A DNA stretch of 57,048 nucleotides, from the NCBI GenBank assembly GCA_045604545.1, contig JAZUOG010000005.1, forward strand, positions 1 to 57,048, written 5' to 3'. Below the pieces are notes generated by a model. That model was not told the DNA's origin and did no database searches. It was given only the letters and a program-made list of their open reading frames with translations. The number at the start of each line of letters is the position of its first letter. Position 1 is the stretch's first letter. Source of the stretch: RGIG1959 sp045604545. Lineage in GTDB: Bacteria; Bacillota; Clostridia; Oscillospirales; Acutalibacteraceae. A program made the translations under genes and the position numbers. This document shows, piece by piece, positions 27,241 to 35,548 of the stretch.

Positions 27241-29037
27241 TCACGAAATCGCGCGGGATACCAGTTCCCGCGCTTCCTCTGTCGGCATATCGGCAAGCTG
27301 TTGCTGATACTCTTCGGGAAGTGAGGACACGATGTCCTGCATCAGCGTCTCTTCGGTGTCGGCGTTTGCCTTCAGATCGCGAAGCAGACTGTGCTGTTGC
27401 GGGATCACACCGTGCGGCAAACGGGAAATATACTGTACGGGTGTGATGACACCCTTGGCAAACAGATTGTCAAGCGTGGTGATGGTCTGTGCCTCTCCCC
27501 ACAAGGTCGATGCACCGACATCTACGCGCACATTGATGAGCAGGTCGCGATAGCGGTTGCCGTCAAACGGCATATACCACACGCCGTCCTCTGTTTCCAT
27601 TTTGAGAGAACGTGCACCGTATTTCATCACCCAGAATTCCGCCCACACCTTCGCCATGTCGGCGACAAATCGGTAAAAGCGGTTCTGAATCGGTTGCATC
27701 GGCAAGGTCGCCGCCTCACGCACTGCCACAATGGCAGACGCATTGTCGGGAGTGAGCGCACCGAGTGCCGCTTCGTTGGCTCCCGACTGCGACAAGGTGT
27801 TATTGATCAGTGACGTGATGTTCACGTCGAATTGCGGCGAGAACTGCGGCGGTTCGACATATTTCACCGCCGTCTGCACCTCTTGTGCCGTGCCGAATAC
27901 ACGAAGCACTTGCCCGGGGTCGTTGGTCACCGCCTCCTGCACGATGTCACCGTTGACAACGGTGATGGGAATACCCATCATCATCACCGCCCATACCGAT
28001 GCGGTGATCATACGGTTGATGGCGATCTGATTCGGAATGAGATAGGTCACCTCACTGTCACCGTAGGCACAGCCTTTGCGGCGTTCCCACACAAAGCACG
28101 CAAGCGGATAGAGTCGCACGCCGAGATCCCATTCGCCGCGAATGACACAGGATTGACACACCTGCACCGCTTTGACGGTTCCGCCGTCCTTCCACAGCTT
28201 GGTGATGAATGTCGCCTTTTGGGATTCGTACGGCTCACCGAGAGCGCGATCCCCCGCCATATATGCCGTCTGATTATCGGGACGGATCGCCGCGATCCTA
28301 TCCTCGGGAATGCCGTTCGCTCTTGCCATCACTTGGAGTTCCTTGATGCTTTTGCGCTGAGCAATGAGGATATACGGCTGGGACTGCAGATTTGCCGAAT
28401 TGGGATCGCCGAAATAGACATTTTCAATGTCCAGTGTCTCGACGGCGATGTCCCCTTTGATGGCATCTCGTCTTGCCACATCGGCATACAATCCCGTCTG
28501 CACATCGGGATCCCAGTAGGTGTACACAACCGCTGTGCCGGAAATATAGGCATCGCGCAATACACGCTCCTTGATATCCTCCAGATTGAGACGGTTTGCC
28601 GTCGCGCTGAAATACTCCGACAAGGCGGTCATCACCGTTTCGATCTCCTCGCCGCTGACACGCGGATCCTGCGTCTGCGGCGGAAGCGGATAGCCACTCT
28701 CGCCCGTTTGGGGAACCGATCGTCGCAGTCTCTCCGTCCGCGAGGTCATCAGATCCACCGTGTTGGGAACACCCTCCGCCGAAAACGACACCGACAGCGG
28801 ATTGGAATCGATGATGGACGTTTTGTAATCCCCGATGCGCTTGATGACATTGTGCCTGACAAGCGGGCGGTCACCGCCGCATCGCGCACCATGCCACTGA
28901 TCGCCGACAAAGAAGCGTTCATTGCGGCGATTTTGCTCATACATGCCGTTTTCACCGAGTCCCGATTTGAATCGTCGACCGCTTTCATATTCCTCCCACA
29001 CCTTAGAAACAAGGTGCGTCATACTGTCTCTTTTCAT
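27241..29037 (-). CDS. Portal protein (P22-like)
   Basis: 598 residues. The N-terminal part has MYEQNRRNERFFVGDQWHG and HNVIKRIGDYKTSIIDSNP (the second is written here without its flanks), and the wing/stem region has SEVTYLIPNQIAINRMITAS. This is the layout of portal proteins of the P22-like group, which form the dodecameric DNA gate at one vertex. It overlaps the preceding small gene by four bases and precedes the scaffold by 19 bp. Confidence 0.85.
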   Translation of the reverse strand: MKRDSMTHLVSKVWEEYESGRRFKSGLGENGMYEQNRRNERFFVGDQWHGARCGGDRPLVRHNVIKRIGDYKTSIIDSNPLSVSFSAEGVPNTVDLMTSRTERLRRSVPQTGESGYPLPPQTQDPRVSGEEIETVMTALSEYFSATANRLNLEDIKERVLRDAYISGTAVVYTYWDPDVQTGLYADVARRDAIKGDIAVETLDIENVYFGDPNSANLQSQPYILIAQRKSIKELQVMARANGIPEDRIAAIRPDNQTAYMAGDRALGEPYESQKATFITKLWKDGGTVKAVQVCQSCVIRGEWDLGVRLYPLACFVWERRKGCAYGDSEVTYLIPNQIAINRMITASVWAVMMMGIPITVVNGDIVQEAVTNDPGQVLRVFGTAQEVQTAVKYVEPPQFSPQFDVNITSLINNTLSQSGANEAALGALTPDNASAIVAVREAATLPMQPIQNRFYRFVADMAKVWAEFWVMKYGARSLKMETEDGVWYMPFDGNRYRDLLINVRVDVGASTLWGEAQTITTLDNLFAKGVITPVQYISRLPHGVIPQQHSLLRDLKANADTEETLMQDIVSSLPEEYQQQLADMPTEEARELVSRAIS

Positions 29038-29240
29038 TCTTCAAATTCCTCCTGCTCGGAGCCGTCATAGCTCCAGAAGTTACGCATATAAAACGCTTCG
29101 CGACGGCTTGCCGCCTCCTTTTCGCGGCGCACCCTGTGCGCACGCGCTGTCCGGTTTTTTTGCCTGAGACGATGGTCGCGAAACACACACCACAGCAACA
29201 GCACCGTTGCCACCGCCGCGGCGATCCAACCTCCTGACAT
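29034..29240 (-). CDS. Small single-span membrane protein
   Basis: 68 residues: one N-terminal membrane helix (WIAAAVATVLLLWCVF) followed by a basic, charged tail. Its stop overlaps the portal start (ATGA), so the two are translationally coupled. Function unknown; small membrane proteins at this place in phage packaging operons are not well characterised. Confidence 0.6.
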   Translation of the reverse strand: MSGGWIAAAVATVLLLWCVFRDHRLRQKNRTARAHRVRREKEAASRREAFYMRNFWSYDGSEQEEFEE

Positions 29241-29253
29241 ATTCCTGCCCTCC

Positions 29254-30597
29254 TTATCCTTTCCAACCTCCGTACAAATCTCCCGCCGTCACGCCGACCG
29301 TTTGGCGTGACCGTCGCGCCGCCTTTCGATAGGCGTGCTGCTGACGCTCATCGGCAGGGCTGAAGTGCCGCACATCCGCCATCGCATAACGAAGCGCATC
29401 CATAAGATGATTATCGCGGTCAACCGGCTTATTGATGCCGCTGCCGCTGTCGTCTGTCTGCCAACAATATGACGACAGCTCCGATACGGTCGCTTTACAC
29501 AGCGGGTGCACCGTGATGCGGTATTCCTGAAGCACCGCAATGCCGTGAAGAACACTGTCTTTACCCTTGTCGGCGGGGGTGACGCGGGAGATGCCCGCAC
29601 GCCTGAGCTCCTCGTTGCTTTTCGGCTCGGCACTGTCGGCGCGGATACGCTCTTTTTGATAGCCCTTCTCTTTGATCATGGCGGCAATTTCGGAATTGAC
29701 CATGCGCGTCTGATAATGCTCATCAAAGATATACAGTCGTTTTTCAACGGGGTCCACCGCCGCGGCGACAAACGCCGTCGGGTCGTTGGCGTAACCATAG
29801 TCGAGTCCGAACACGCACTTGTAGCGATGGCCGCTCTCTCCGTGAAGCAGATCCTCCACCGAGAAGGGTTCGACGGTCCAGTTGTCAAAAATGAGTCCTT
29901 CCGTCACGCCCCAATCTCCCAGTCCCGCCACACGATACCGTCGCGGATTATCCCGTTTCATACGTTCAAACATTCGACGGTCGGCATCATCCAGCCATTC
30001 GTTGCAGGTGTAATCGGTCGTCAGCGCGAGAACCTCCTCATCGGGGTGATCGAAAAATCGGGCTTTAAGCCAGTGGGTTTCTGACCATGGGTTGAAGGTG
30101 ACGGTCGTCTGCTTAAACAGCGGCGGCGGCATCTCACCGCGAATAGACTCGTCCAGCGTGTCAAACGCCGCTTCGTCGGGAAGCTCATACGCCTCCTCCA
30201 CCCACAGCCAGCACAACACCCCGTGTTCGACGGTGATGGAGGTGATTTTGAGCGGGTCGTCAAGACCGCGAAAATAGATGCGCTGTCCCGTTAAACGGTT
30301 TTCCATTTCAAGCGGACTTTCCTTCGCATGCCACACATCCGCCAGTCCCAACCGACGGATCGCCCATTTCAGCTCCGCAAAGCAGCTGTCCTTGAGCGTA
30401 CGAAAGGTACGCCTGACAACCAGCAGATTGGCTTTGTTGTATTTCTCCTTTGACAACTGTGAAATAAACCACAGCGCCGTCGTTTTGCTTTTTTTGCTGG
30501 CGCGACTGCCTTTGACGACACGGTAGCGCCCTTTGAACGCCCAGAATGCGTCATAACCCCCGCCGACATACTCGCTGATCGTGCGAACATCATCCAT
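29254..30597 (-). CDS. Terminase large subunit
   Basis: 447 residues, PBSX-type TerL. ATPase motifs: Walker A GSRASKKSKT (30-39) and Walker B WVEEAYEL (VEEA at 133-136). C-terminal RNase H-like nuclease: D266 (GLDYGYANDP), D321 (RADSAEPKS) and D400 (HLMDALRYA). It cuts and pumps DNA into the head. All catalytic positions look intact. It overlaps the small subunit gene by eight bases. Confidence 0.93.
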   Translation of the reverse strand: MDDVRTISEYVGGGYDAFWAFKGRYRVVKGSRASKKSKTTALWFISQLSKEKYNKANLLVVRRTFRTLKDSCFAELKWAIRRLGLADVWHAKESPLEMENRLTGQRIYFRGLDDPLKITSITVEHGVLCWLWVEEAYELPDEAAFDTLDESIRGEMPPPLFKQTTVTFNPWSETHWLKARFFDHPDEEVLALTTDYTCNEWLDDADRRMFERMKRDNPRRYRVAGLGDWGVTEGLIFDNWTVEPFSVEDLLHGESGHRYKCVFGLDYGYANDPTAFVAAAVDPVEKRLYIFDEHYQTRMVNSEIAAMIKEKGYQKERIRADSAEPKSNEELRRAGISRVTPADKGKDSVLHGIAVLQEYRITVHPLCKATVSELSSYCWQTDDSGSGINKPVDRDNHLMDALRYAMADVRHFSPADERQQHAYRKAARRSRQTVGVTAGDLYGGWKG

Positions 30598-30949
30598 TCA
30601 GATCATCTACAATGATGACTGCCGCCGCGCGGTCGGTCAGGGTATCGGAAAACAAGCCGTGACGCTTGCCGAGAAGCTCCGCCGCTCTGAGTCGCTCGCG
30701 GTCGGAGCCATGCTCACCGCGAAGCACCGCTGTGAGATACTGCAGGATCTCCGAAGGCTCCGCCACCTGACGTTCGCGATCAATGACGGATTTTTCCTCC
30801 AGATACTGCCTGACGGCGGGTGCGGCAAGCAGTCGCTTTGCCGCCGCCTGCACATTCTTTTCACGATATCCCGCCTTGCGAAATGCTTCATGCGGATCAC
30901 CGCCCAAAAGATAGGCATCCGCAAATTGTTTTTGACGATTGGTCAACAT
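30590..30949 (-). CDS. Terminase small subunit
   Basis: 119 residues from MLTNRQKQFADAYLLGGDP behind AAAGGAGG. The N-terminal helix-turn-helix with AFRKAGYREKNVQAAAKRLL matches the Terminase_2/TerS family, which recognises the packaging site. The C-terminal tail would contact TerL. It lies between the zinc-ribbon gene and terL. Confidence 0.88.
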   Translation of the reverse strand: MLTNRQKQFADAYLLGGDPHEAFRKAGYREKNVQAAAKRLLAAPAVRQYLEEKSVIDRERQVAEPSEILQYLTAVLRGEHGSDRERLRAAELLGKRHGLFSDTLTDRAAAVIIVDDLNG

Positions 30950-30968
30950 CGTTCATTCGCCTCCTTTG

Positions 30969-31283
30969 TCAGCCGTTTGTTGTCATCCACTCCGTGTTGG
31001 CACACGCCCACATCCGCTGATGCAACGATAATGCTCCCCACATCCATTCGAGACTGTCCATTGTCTCTTCCACACACATTCTGCACAATCCCTCCTCCAG
31101 TTCAAGATGCGGCACTTCTTCACCGCACCCCTTGCAATAGCCTTCCTGTACAAGATCCGCCCCGCAGTCGGGACAAGAAATGTCCCCTTGCTCATATGCG
31201 TAGCCGTCTCCGTAAGGATGGCGATCATAAACGGGCGATAATTCCTGATCATCAAAACGCCCGCCGCATACACGACACATCAT
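30969..31283 (-). CDS. Zinc-ribbon protein, first gene of the phage-like operon
   Basis: ~104 residues starting MMCRVCGGRFDD after GGGAG. Four CxxC pairs are present (CRVC, CPDC, CKGC, CRMC), enough for two zinc sites, followed by a Trp-rich C-terminus. Family not recognised. As the first gene behind the LexA-controlled leader it could be a regulator or a small packaging factor; that is inference from place only. Confidence 0.6.
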   Translation of the reverse strand: MMCRVCGGRFDDQELSPVYDRHPYGDGYAYEQGDISCPDCGADLVQEGYCKGCGEEVPHLELEEGLCRMCVEETMDSLEWMWGALSLHQRMWACANTEWMTTNG

Positions 31284-31321
31284 CGCTGTCAACACTCCCT
31301 TCTGCTTGTGAATTCATAAAA

Positions 31322-31335
31322 CGAACGTTTGTTCG
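31322..31335. promoter_or_regulatory. LexA box 1
   Basis: CGAACGTTTGTTCG, a perfect match to the Firmicutes SOS box CGAAC-N4-GTTCG, 39 bp upstream of the zinc-ribbon start. Confidence 0.85.
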
Positions 31336-31345
31336 CTTCTTTGGT

Positions 31346-31375
31346 AAAAATAGAATCCCCTTTCGGTTAGGGGAT
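31346..31375 (-). terminator. Leader terminator between LexA boxes 1 and 2
   Basis: On the minus strand ATCCCC, a nine-nt loop and GGGGAT are followed by TCTATTTTT. It lies in the untranslated leader of the phage-like operon, so it could act as an attenuator. Confidence 0.65.
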
Positions 31376-31414
31376 CGGTCACACACCGTTCATCACGCGC
31401 ATACTGTTCGAAAA

Positions 31415-31428
31415 CGAACGTTTGTTCG
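31415..31428. promoter_or_regulatory. LexA box 2
   Basis: CGAACGTTTGTTCG, identical to boxes 1 and 3. An additional half-site arrangement GTTCG-AAAA-CGAAC (31406-31419) overlaps its left side. Confidence 0.85.
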
Positions 31429-31447
31429 TTTTCAACTTCAAAAGATG

Positions 31448-31470
31448 TCCTCTCCGTCAAAAGGAGAGGA
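31448..31470. repeat. Leader hairpin between LexA boxes 2 and 3
   Basis: TCCTCTCC and GGAGAGGA form an eight-bp stem with a seven-nt loop in the leader. The following tract on the minus strand, CATCTTTTG, is only weakly U-rich. Confidence 0.5.
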
Positions 31471-31504
31471 TTCCGGCGTCATTCATGGGTTTGATTGTGA
31501 AATT

Positions 31505-31518
31505 CGAACGTTTGTTCG
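31505..31518. promoter_or_regulatory. LexA box 3 (at the promoter)
   Basis: CGAACGTTTGTTCG lies 14 bp downstream of the -10 element at 31533-31538, covering the start of transcription, the expected place for repression by LexA. Confidence 0.9.
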
Positions 31519-31532
31519 TTTCTGTGTCTACT

Positions 31533-31561
31533 AGGATAGCGCACCGCCCGGCGTTTGTCAA
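31533..31561 (-). promoter_or_regulatory. SOS promoter of the phage-like operon
   Basis: On the minus strand, TTGACA (31556-31561) and TATCCT (31533-31538) with a 17-bp spacer, followed at once by LexA box 3. It is the only strong promoter seen for the ~15-kb leftward operon. The remaining stretch 31562-31793 shows no gene. Confidence 0.8.
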
Positions 31562-31793
31562 CCCCCATTTTTCGCAAAGCGACCAAGGTGTCGCATATTT
31601 GCAACACCTTCAGTGAAATGCCACCATGTCAGCAGGGGATTCTGTCGTCCTGTGTTGGTTTGCGCAAAGAGTGCACACCGGTCAGGATACGGCTCTCTCC
31701 CTCTGCATGAAATCCCGTCCCTGTCGCATCATAGGATCGTCGCGGTGTCAGACCAGGTATCGTTTGGGTCGCGGTGTGTCATACTTTGTTTGC

Positions 31794-31822
31794 TTGCAAA
31801 TCCCTGCTTCGCGTGGTATACT
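31794..31822 (+). promoter_or_regulatory. Promoter of the 31857 membrane protein gene
   Basis: TTGCAA (31794-31799) and TATACT (31817-31822), 17-bp spacer, TGG before the -10. A ribosome-binding site AAGGAGG follows. Confidence 0.75.
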
Positions 31823-31856
31823 GTATCCATATTCCGTATGTTAAGGAGGAATTTCG

Positions 31857-33548
31857 GTGAAAACGAAAAAACCGGTTGTTACCATCATTCTGTGCAGTAT
31901 CGTTACCTTGATAACGGCGTTCGGGCTGTTCTGGTTTCAGCTCCCGCCGCTGAACCTGCGCAGTCCCGAATTCTGGGGCTTCGTTGTGGAGCTTCTCATT
32001 GCCGCCCTTGCCGTTTTCTCTGTCGGCGGCTTTCTCAGAAAGCTGAAAAACGGAAGCGACAACGTGACGCTGTTTGAGAAAATCGGCGATCCCCACAAAC
32101 CGAACCTCAAAGCGCTCTTCAAAGGCAAAAAAAGCTGGCAGCTCTATGTCATCATTGCCATTGTTCTGATCGTCGCCTTTCTCACAGTCGGCGGCGTGTT
32201 CAGCGCGGAGATCTTCAACGCCACCGCTTACCGCGACCTGATCACCATCAGCGATGGCGACTTTGCGTCAGACATTGATGAGTTGCCGATGGATATGGTG
32301 CCTGTGGTTGACCGCGACACCGCCAGCCGCCTCGGTCAGCGACAGCTCGGCAACATTCCCGACCTTGTGTCGCAGTTTGAGATTTCCGAGGACTATACGC
32401 AGGTCAATGTAAACGGTCGCGCCATGCGTGTCACTCCGCTCATCTACGCCGACTTCTTCAAATGGTGGGGTAACCAGAGCGAGGGCGTTCCCGCCTATAT
32501 CACCGTTGACATGGTGACGCAGGAAACCGCGCTCGTGCGTCTGCCTGCGGGCGGCGCGATCCGCTATTCCGAAAGCGAATACTTCATGCGCAACATCGAC
32601 CGCTATCTTCGCTTCTCCTACCCCACCGAGATTTTCGGCGATATCCTGTTTGAGATCGACGACGCAGGCACTCCCTACTGGGTTGCTCCCTGCATGCAAT
32701 ACAACATCGGTATCTGGGGCGGCATCGATGTCAAGGGTATCGTGCTTGTCAACGCCGTCACAGGTCATTCCACCTATTACGCCAAGGGTGACGTGCCACA
32801 GTGGATCGACCGCGTATACGACGCCAACAACATCATCACCCAGCTTAACTGGAACGGTATGTATAACGAAGGCTTCCTCAATGCCCATTTCGGTCAGAAG
32901 AATGTGCGTATCGTTACCGACGGTTACAGCTATATCGCGCAGGACGATGACGTGTTCCTTTACACGGGCATGACCTCCGCCACCGCCGATGAATCCAACA
33001 TCGGCTTTGTGCTGGTCAATATGCGCACCAAGCAAACCACCTTCTACACCGTCCCCGGCGCAGAGGAATACTCTGCCATGTCGTCCGCGGAAGGTCAGGT
33101 GCAACACCTCAAATATAAAGCCACCTTCCCGCTCCTTCTCAACATTTCCGACCGTCCGACCTATTTCATGTCGCTCAAGGACGCCTCGGGTCTTGTGAAA
33201 ATGTACGCCTTTGTCGATGTGCAAAGCTACCACATCGTCGGCACAGGCGATACCGTCGAAAAAGCGAAAGCGGATTATCTGTCCAAACTCGATGTGGAGG
33301 AGGAAAAAGAGCCCGTCGAGATCGAATACGAAACCTTCAGCGGTGTGATCTCGGAGCTTGCGAACGCCGTTGTTGACAATTCGACGGTCTATTATATTCG
33401 TCTTGAAGGAGACACGCGCATCTTCACCGCCGCTGTCTCCCTCTCGCCCGAACTGCCCTTCGCGGTGGTCGGCGATACCGTCACCATCGAAGCGGTCAAA
33501 CCTGAAAAGGGGCAAGTCCTTATCAGCGCCACCTCCGTGGCGTTCTGA
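31857..33548 (+). CDS. Membrane protein with large extracytoplasmic domain, unknown function
   Basis: 563 residues from a GTG eight bases after AAGGAGG. Membrane helices lie at about 8-28, 40-60 and 97-118, followed by a ~440-residue soluble, beta-rich domain with repeated aromatic motifs (TPYWVAPCMQYNIGIWGG, GHSTYYAKGD). Similar long proteins occur in Clostridia without assigned function. A final OB- or beta-barrel-like part is suggested by SGVISELANAVVDNSTVYYI. It is monocistronic between its own promoter and terminator. Confidence 0.6.
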   Translation: MKTKKPVVTIILCSIVTLITAFGLFWFQLPPLNLRSPEFWGFVVELLIAALAVFSVGGFLRKLKNGSDNVTLFEKIGDPHKPNLKALFKGKKSWQLYVIIAIVLIVAFLTVGGVFSAEIFNATAYRDLITISDGDFASDIDELPMDMVPVVDRDTASRLGQRQLGNIPDLVSQFEISEDYTQVNVNGRAMRVTPLIYADFFKWWGNQSEGVPAYITVDMVTQETALVRLPAGGAIRYSESEYFMRNIDRYLRFSYPTEIFGDILFEIDDAGTPYWVAPCMQYNIGIWGGIDVKGIVLVNAVTGHSTYYAKGDVPQWIDRVYDANNIITQLNWNGMYNEGFLNAHFGQKNVRIVTDGYSYIAQDDDVFLYTGMTSATADESNIGFVLVNMRTKQTTFYTVPGAEEYSAMSSAEGQVQHLKYKATFPLLLNISDRPTYFMSLKDASGLVKMYAFVDVQSYHIVGTGDTVEKAKADYLSKLDVEEEKEPVEIEYETFSGVISELANAVVDNSTVYYIRLEGDTRIFTAAVSLSPELPFAVVGDTVTIEAVKPEKGQVLISATSVAF

Positions 33549-33643
33549 TGCATAAACGCACAAAAGCCACAGGGTTGTATATCGCGTTTGCAAAGCAACC
33601 ATATCCCTCTGTGCGTCGGCACGACATATCCCTAAAAACAGAA

Positions 33644-33680
33644 AGAGAAGGTTCGCGTTTGAACCTTCTCTTTTTCTTTT
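33644..33680 (+). terminator. Terminator after the 31857 gene
   Basis: AGAGAAGGTTC pairs with GAACCTTCTCT over 11 bp, then TTTTCTTTT. Confidence 0.9.
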
Positions 33681-33778
33681 CTGCAATACGGGGTTCTCCC
33701 GATAGGTTTGTGCCACAAATGCGAAACGCGCAATAACGATATGTGTACATAAAAAACGGAACGGCTCTGTCTCTTCGT

Positions 33779-34129
33779 TTACGCAAACGTAAGGTACCCT
33801 TGTTCCTTCCAGACCTGCAAGGTTGCTCCGGCTTCCAGCGCTAAGAACGGATCTTCCAAATTGGCGGAAATGCCTGAGAGCACCTTCTCGGATGCTGCAA
33901 TATGCATCTTCATTCCCAAACAATGTGATGCGACAATCATTCTTACGCGATCATCATCGCACTCGAGCAATTCACCAAGAAAGGATTTGTCCTCTTCCCG
34001 CTCCACGCAGTGGAAAAGTGCTGTAAGCTCGTCCATTGCGGCGTTGTGCTTTTGGATATCGCTTTTCTCACACGCCTCAAAGCTCATCAGCTTTGAGCAA
34101 AGTGCAACATATCGCTCCCGATAAGTCAT
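33779..34129 (-). CDS. DUF2019-like helical protein
   Basis: 116 residues from the second of two close ATG codons (better spacing to GAGGAG). All-helical, with the pattern DDRVRMIVASHCLGM, then PFLALEAGATLQVWKEQGYL, which matches DUF2019 HEAT-like proteins of ~110-120 residues. Such proteins are often single accessory genes or immunity-like, but their role is unknown. Confidence 0.6.
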   Translation of the reverse strand: MTYRERYVALCSKLMSFEACEKSDIQKHNAAMDELTALFHCVEREEDKSFLGELLECDDDRVRMIVASHCLGMKMHIAASEKVLSGISANLEDPFLALEAGATLQVWKEQGYLTFA

Positions 34130-34156
34130 CATGTTCTCTCCTCATCATATCCTTCA

Positions 34157-34753
34157 TCACACCGGCGGAGGTGTGCCGATGCGCTCTTCCTCAACCGTCG
34201 AAAACACATCGGAAATCGGCGCGACCGACCAATCGTATTCCACGCCCCGATACAGGCAGTTCAGACAGCACAGCAGTTGTTCGAGTTCCACCTGCGTTGT
34301 ATAGATATCGCAAAGCTCATACTCGTCACCGTTGTCTTGAATAACGGTATCCACCGCCGCTGTGTCCAACCACGGCAGATTGGAATAATCGGTGATGACA
34401 CCATACAGATACGACAGCTGTGCAATTTGTTTTTCCGTCAAATCGATATACATGTCCTTGCCGATCCCGTCAGTGAACCGAACCGTGTCCCGATCATACT
34501 GCCGGATCGTCAGATTATCGTTGCCGGTGACACACCCCCTCTGAAAAATGCTGTCGGGAAGAAACCGTTCTTCCGGTTTGATTTCCTGAGGCGGCATCTC
34601 GGACACCATGTCGGTTGTCGAGGTCGTGGGCATCGTCTGCGTTACCTGCTCATGCACAGGGACGGTCGGCAATGTCGAAGGTGCTGTTTTCATACCATCA
34701 CACGCCGTCAGAAGCACAAACAGTATCGCCATCAATATCATCGTTTTCTTCAC
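34157..34753 (-). CDS. Lipoprotein of unknown function
   Basis: 198 residues from a GTG (34751-34753) behind GGAGGGG, giving (M)KKTMILMAILFVLLTACDG. A lipobox LLTAC predicts signal peptidase II processing and lipid anchoring. A Thr/Pro-rich linker (~20-55) is followed by a small globular domain. No enzyme motif is recognised. It lies 27 bp upstream of the DUF2019-like gene in the same direction. Confidence 0.65.
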   Translation of the reverse strand: MKKTMILMAILFVLLTACDGMKTAPSTLPTVPVHEQVTQTMPTTSTTDMVSEMPPQEIKPEERFLPDSIFQRGCVTGNDNLTIRQYDRDTVRFTDGIGKDMYIDLTEKQIAQLSYLYGVITDYSNLPWLDTAAVDTVIQDNGDEYELCDIYTTQVELEQLLCCLNCLYRGVEYDWSVAPISDVFSTVEEERIGTPPPV

Positions 34754-34783
34754 GGTATCCCCTCCTGTGGTGCTCCTTTTTTC

Positions 34784-34812
34784 AGTATACATCACCGCGC
34801 ATCATTCGTCAA
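34784..34812 (-). promoter_or_regulatory. Promoter of the lipoprotein gene
   Basis: On the minus strand, TTGACG (34807-34812) and TATACT (34784-34789), 17-bp spacer. Confidence 0.75.
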
Positions 34813-34919
34813 CCCACGCGGCGATGATCACCTCGTCACGGAATATGTCGCAAAAATTTGCTGTATATGATGGCGGTCGCACGAAAACATGTATTTGCCG
34901 CATGGTTAGCGCTCCGTAG

Positions 34920-35275
34920 GGTGACGAGGGATTTGTCATTTGGAGCGAAGAGAAGAATCTTTTCGCAAAGATTGCCACGGGCGACAGATTGGGTGCGTTG
35001 TCACGGGAGGCTGATAGCCCCGCCATTGATGGTGCTAAAAGGGATTGTAGGGACCGTCATCCTTGACGGTCCACGGACCACCGAGGACGGTGGTCCCTAC
35101 ATTGTCGGTGCGTTGCCACGGCATTTGCGGGAACAACAAGACCCCCTTGCCTAAAGGGGGTCGATGGCGCAGAATGCGACATCGGGGGGATTCCGTTCCC
35201 GCACGGTTTTTCGGAAAAGAATCCCTCCGTCACTCGCATTCGCTCGTGCCACCTCCCTTTAGGCAAGGGAGGCAA
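34920..35275. repeat. Interspersed inverted-repeat patch
   Basis: No gene is seen in 34813-35548. This part holds nested palindromes: TAGGGACC ... GGTCCCTA (35050-35100) enclosing two hairpins (GGACCGTC/GACGGTCC and GGACCACC/GGTGGTCC), and an inverted pair CTTGCCTAAAGGG / CCCTTTAGGCAAG about 120 bp apart (35149-35268). The phrase CATTGTCGGTGCGTTGCC occurs at both ~35100 and ~35328. These resemble mobile intergenic repeats of Oscillospiraceae. Confidence 0.6.
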
Positions 35276-35391
35276 CGGTTGCCCCCATATTGGTGCAGAA
35301 TTTGTGAGAGGCAGATTGCCGTCCCCCACATTGTCGGTGCGTTGCCGCATTATTTTCCGAAATCTCGCGGCGGGTGGTCTTCATAAAATCT

Positions 35392-35537
35392 GTCGGCGAA
35401 GCCGACTCCTTCACCCGTGGCAACGCCACGGATATCACTTGCCCGAAGGGCAAATATCACTCGTACGAAGTGCGAATATCACCCGCGACAGATGTCGCGG
35501 ATATCACTGGAAAAGGCACCCCGAAGGGTGCCTTTTT
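35392..35537. repeat. Tandem mini-hairpins punctuated by ATATCAC, ending in a terminator
   Basis: Six successive small hairpins with different stems: GTCGGC/GCCGAC, CCGTGGC/GCCACGG, TGCCC/GGGCA, CGTAC/GTGCG, CGCGAC/GTCGCG and GGCACCC/GGGTGCC. Most are separated by a fixed ATATCACT or ATATCACC spacer. The last is followed by six T residues (35515-35537) and, read leftward, by TTTT, so it can terminate transcription of the amidase gene at 35549. Confidence 0.75.
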
Positions 35538-35548
35538 TGTCTCTGGTA

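Noticed and set aside
15859..31561. A complete inducible prophage
   Set aside because: No integrase, repressor, replication genes or flanking attachment-site duplication could be found, and control is by host-type LexA boxes.
32268..33923. A 551-codon minus-strand frame opposite the 31857 gene
   Set aside because: It is antisense to a gene with its own promoter, ribosome-binding site and terminator. Its sequence is His/Asp/Val-rich, typical of shadow frames.
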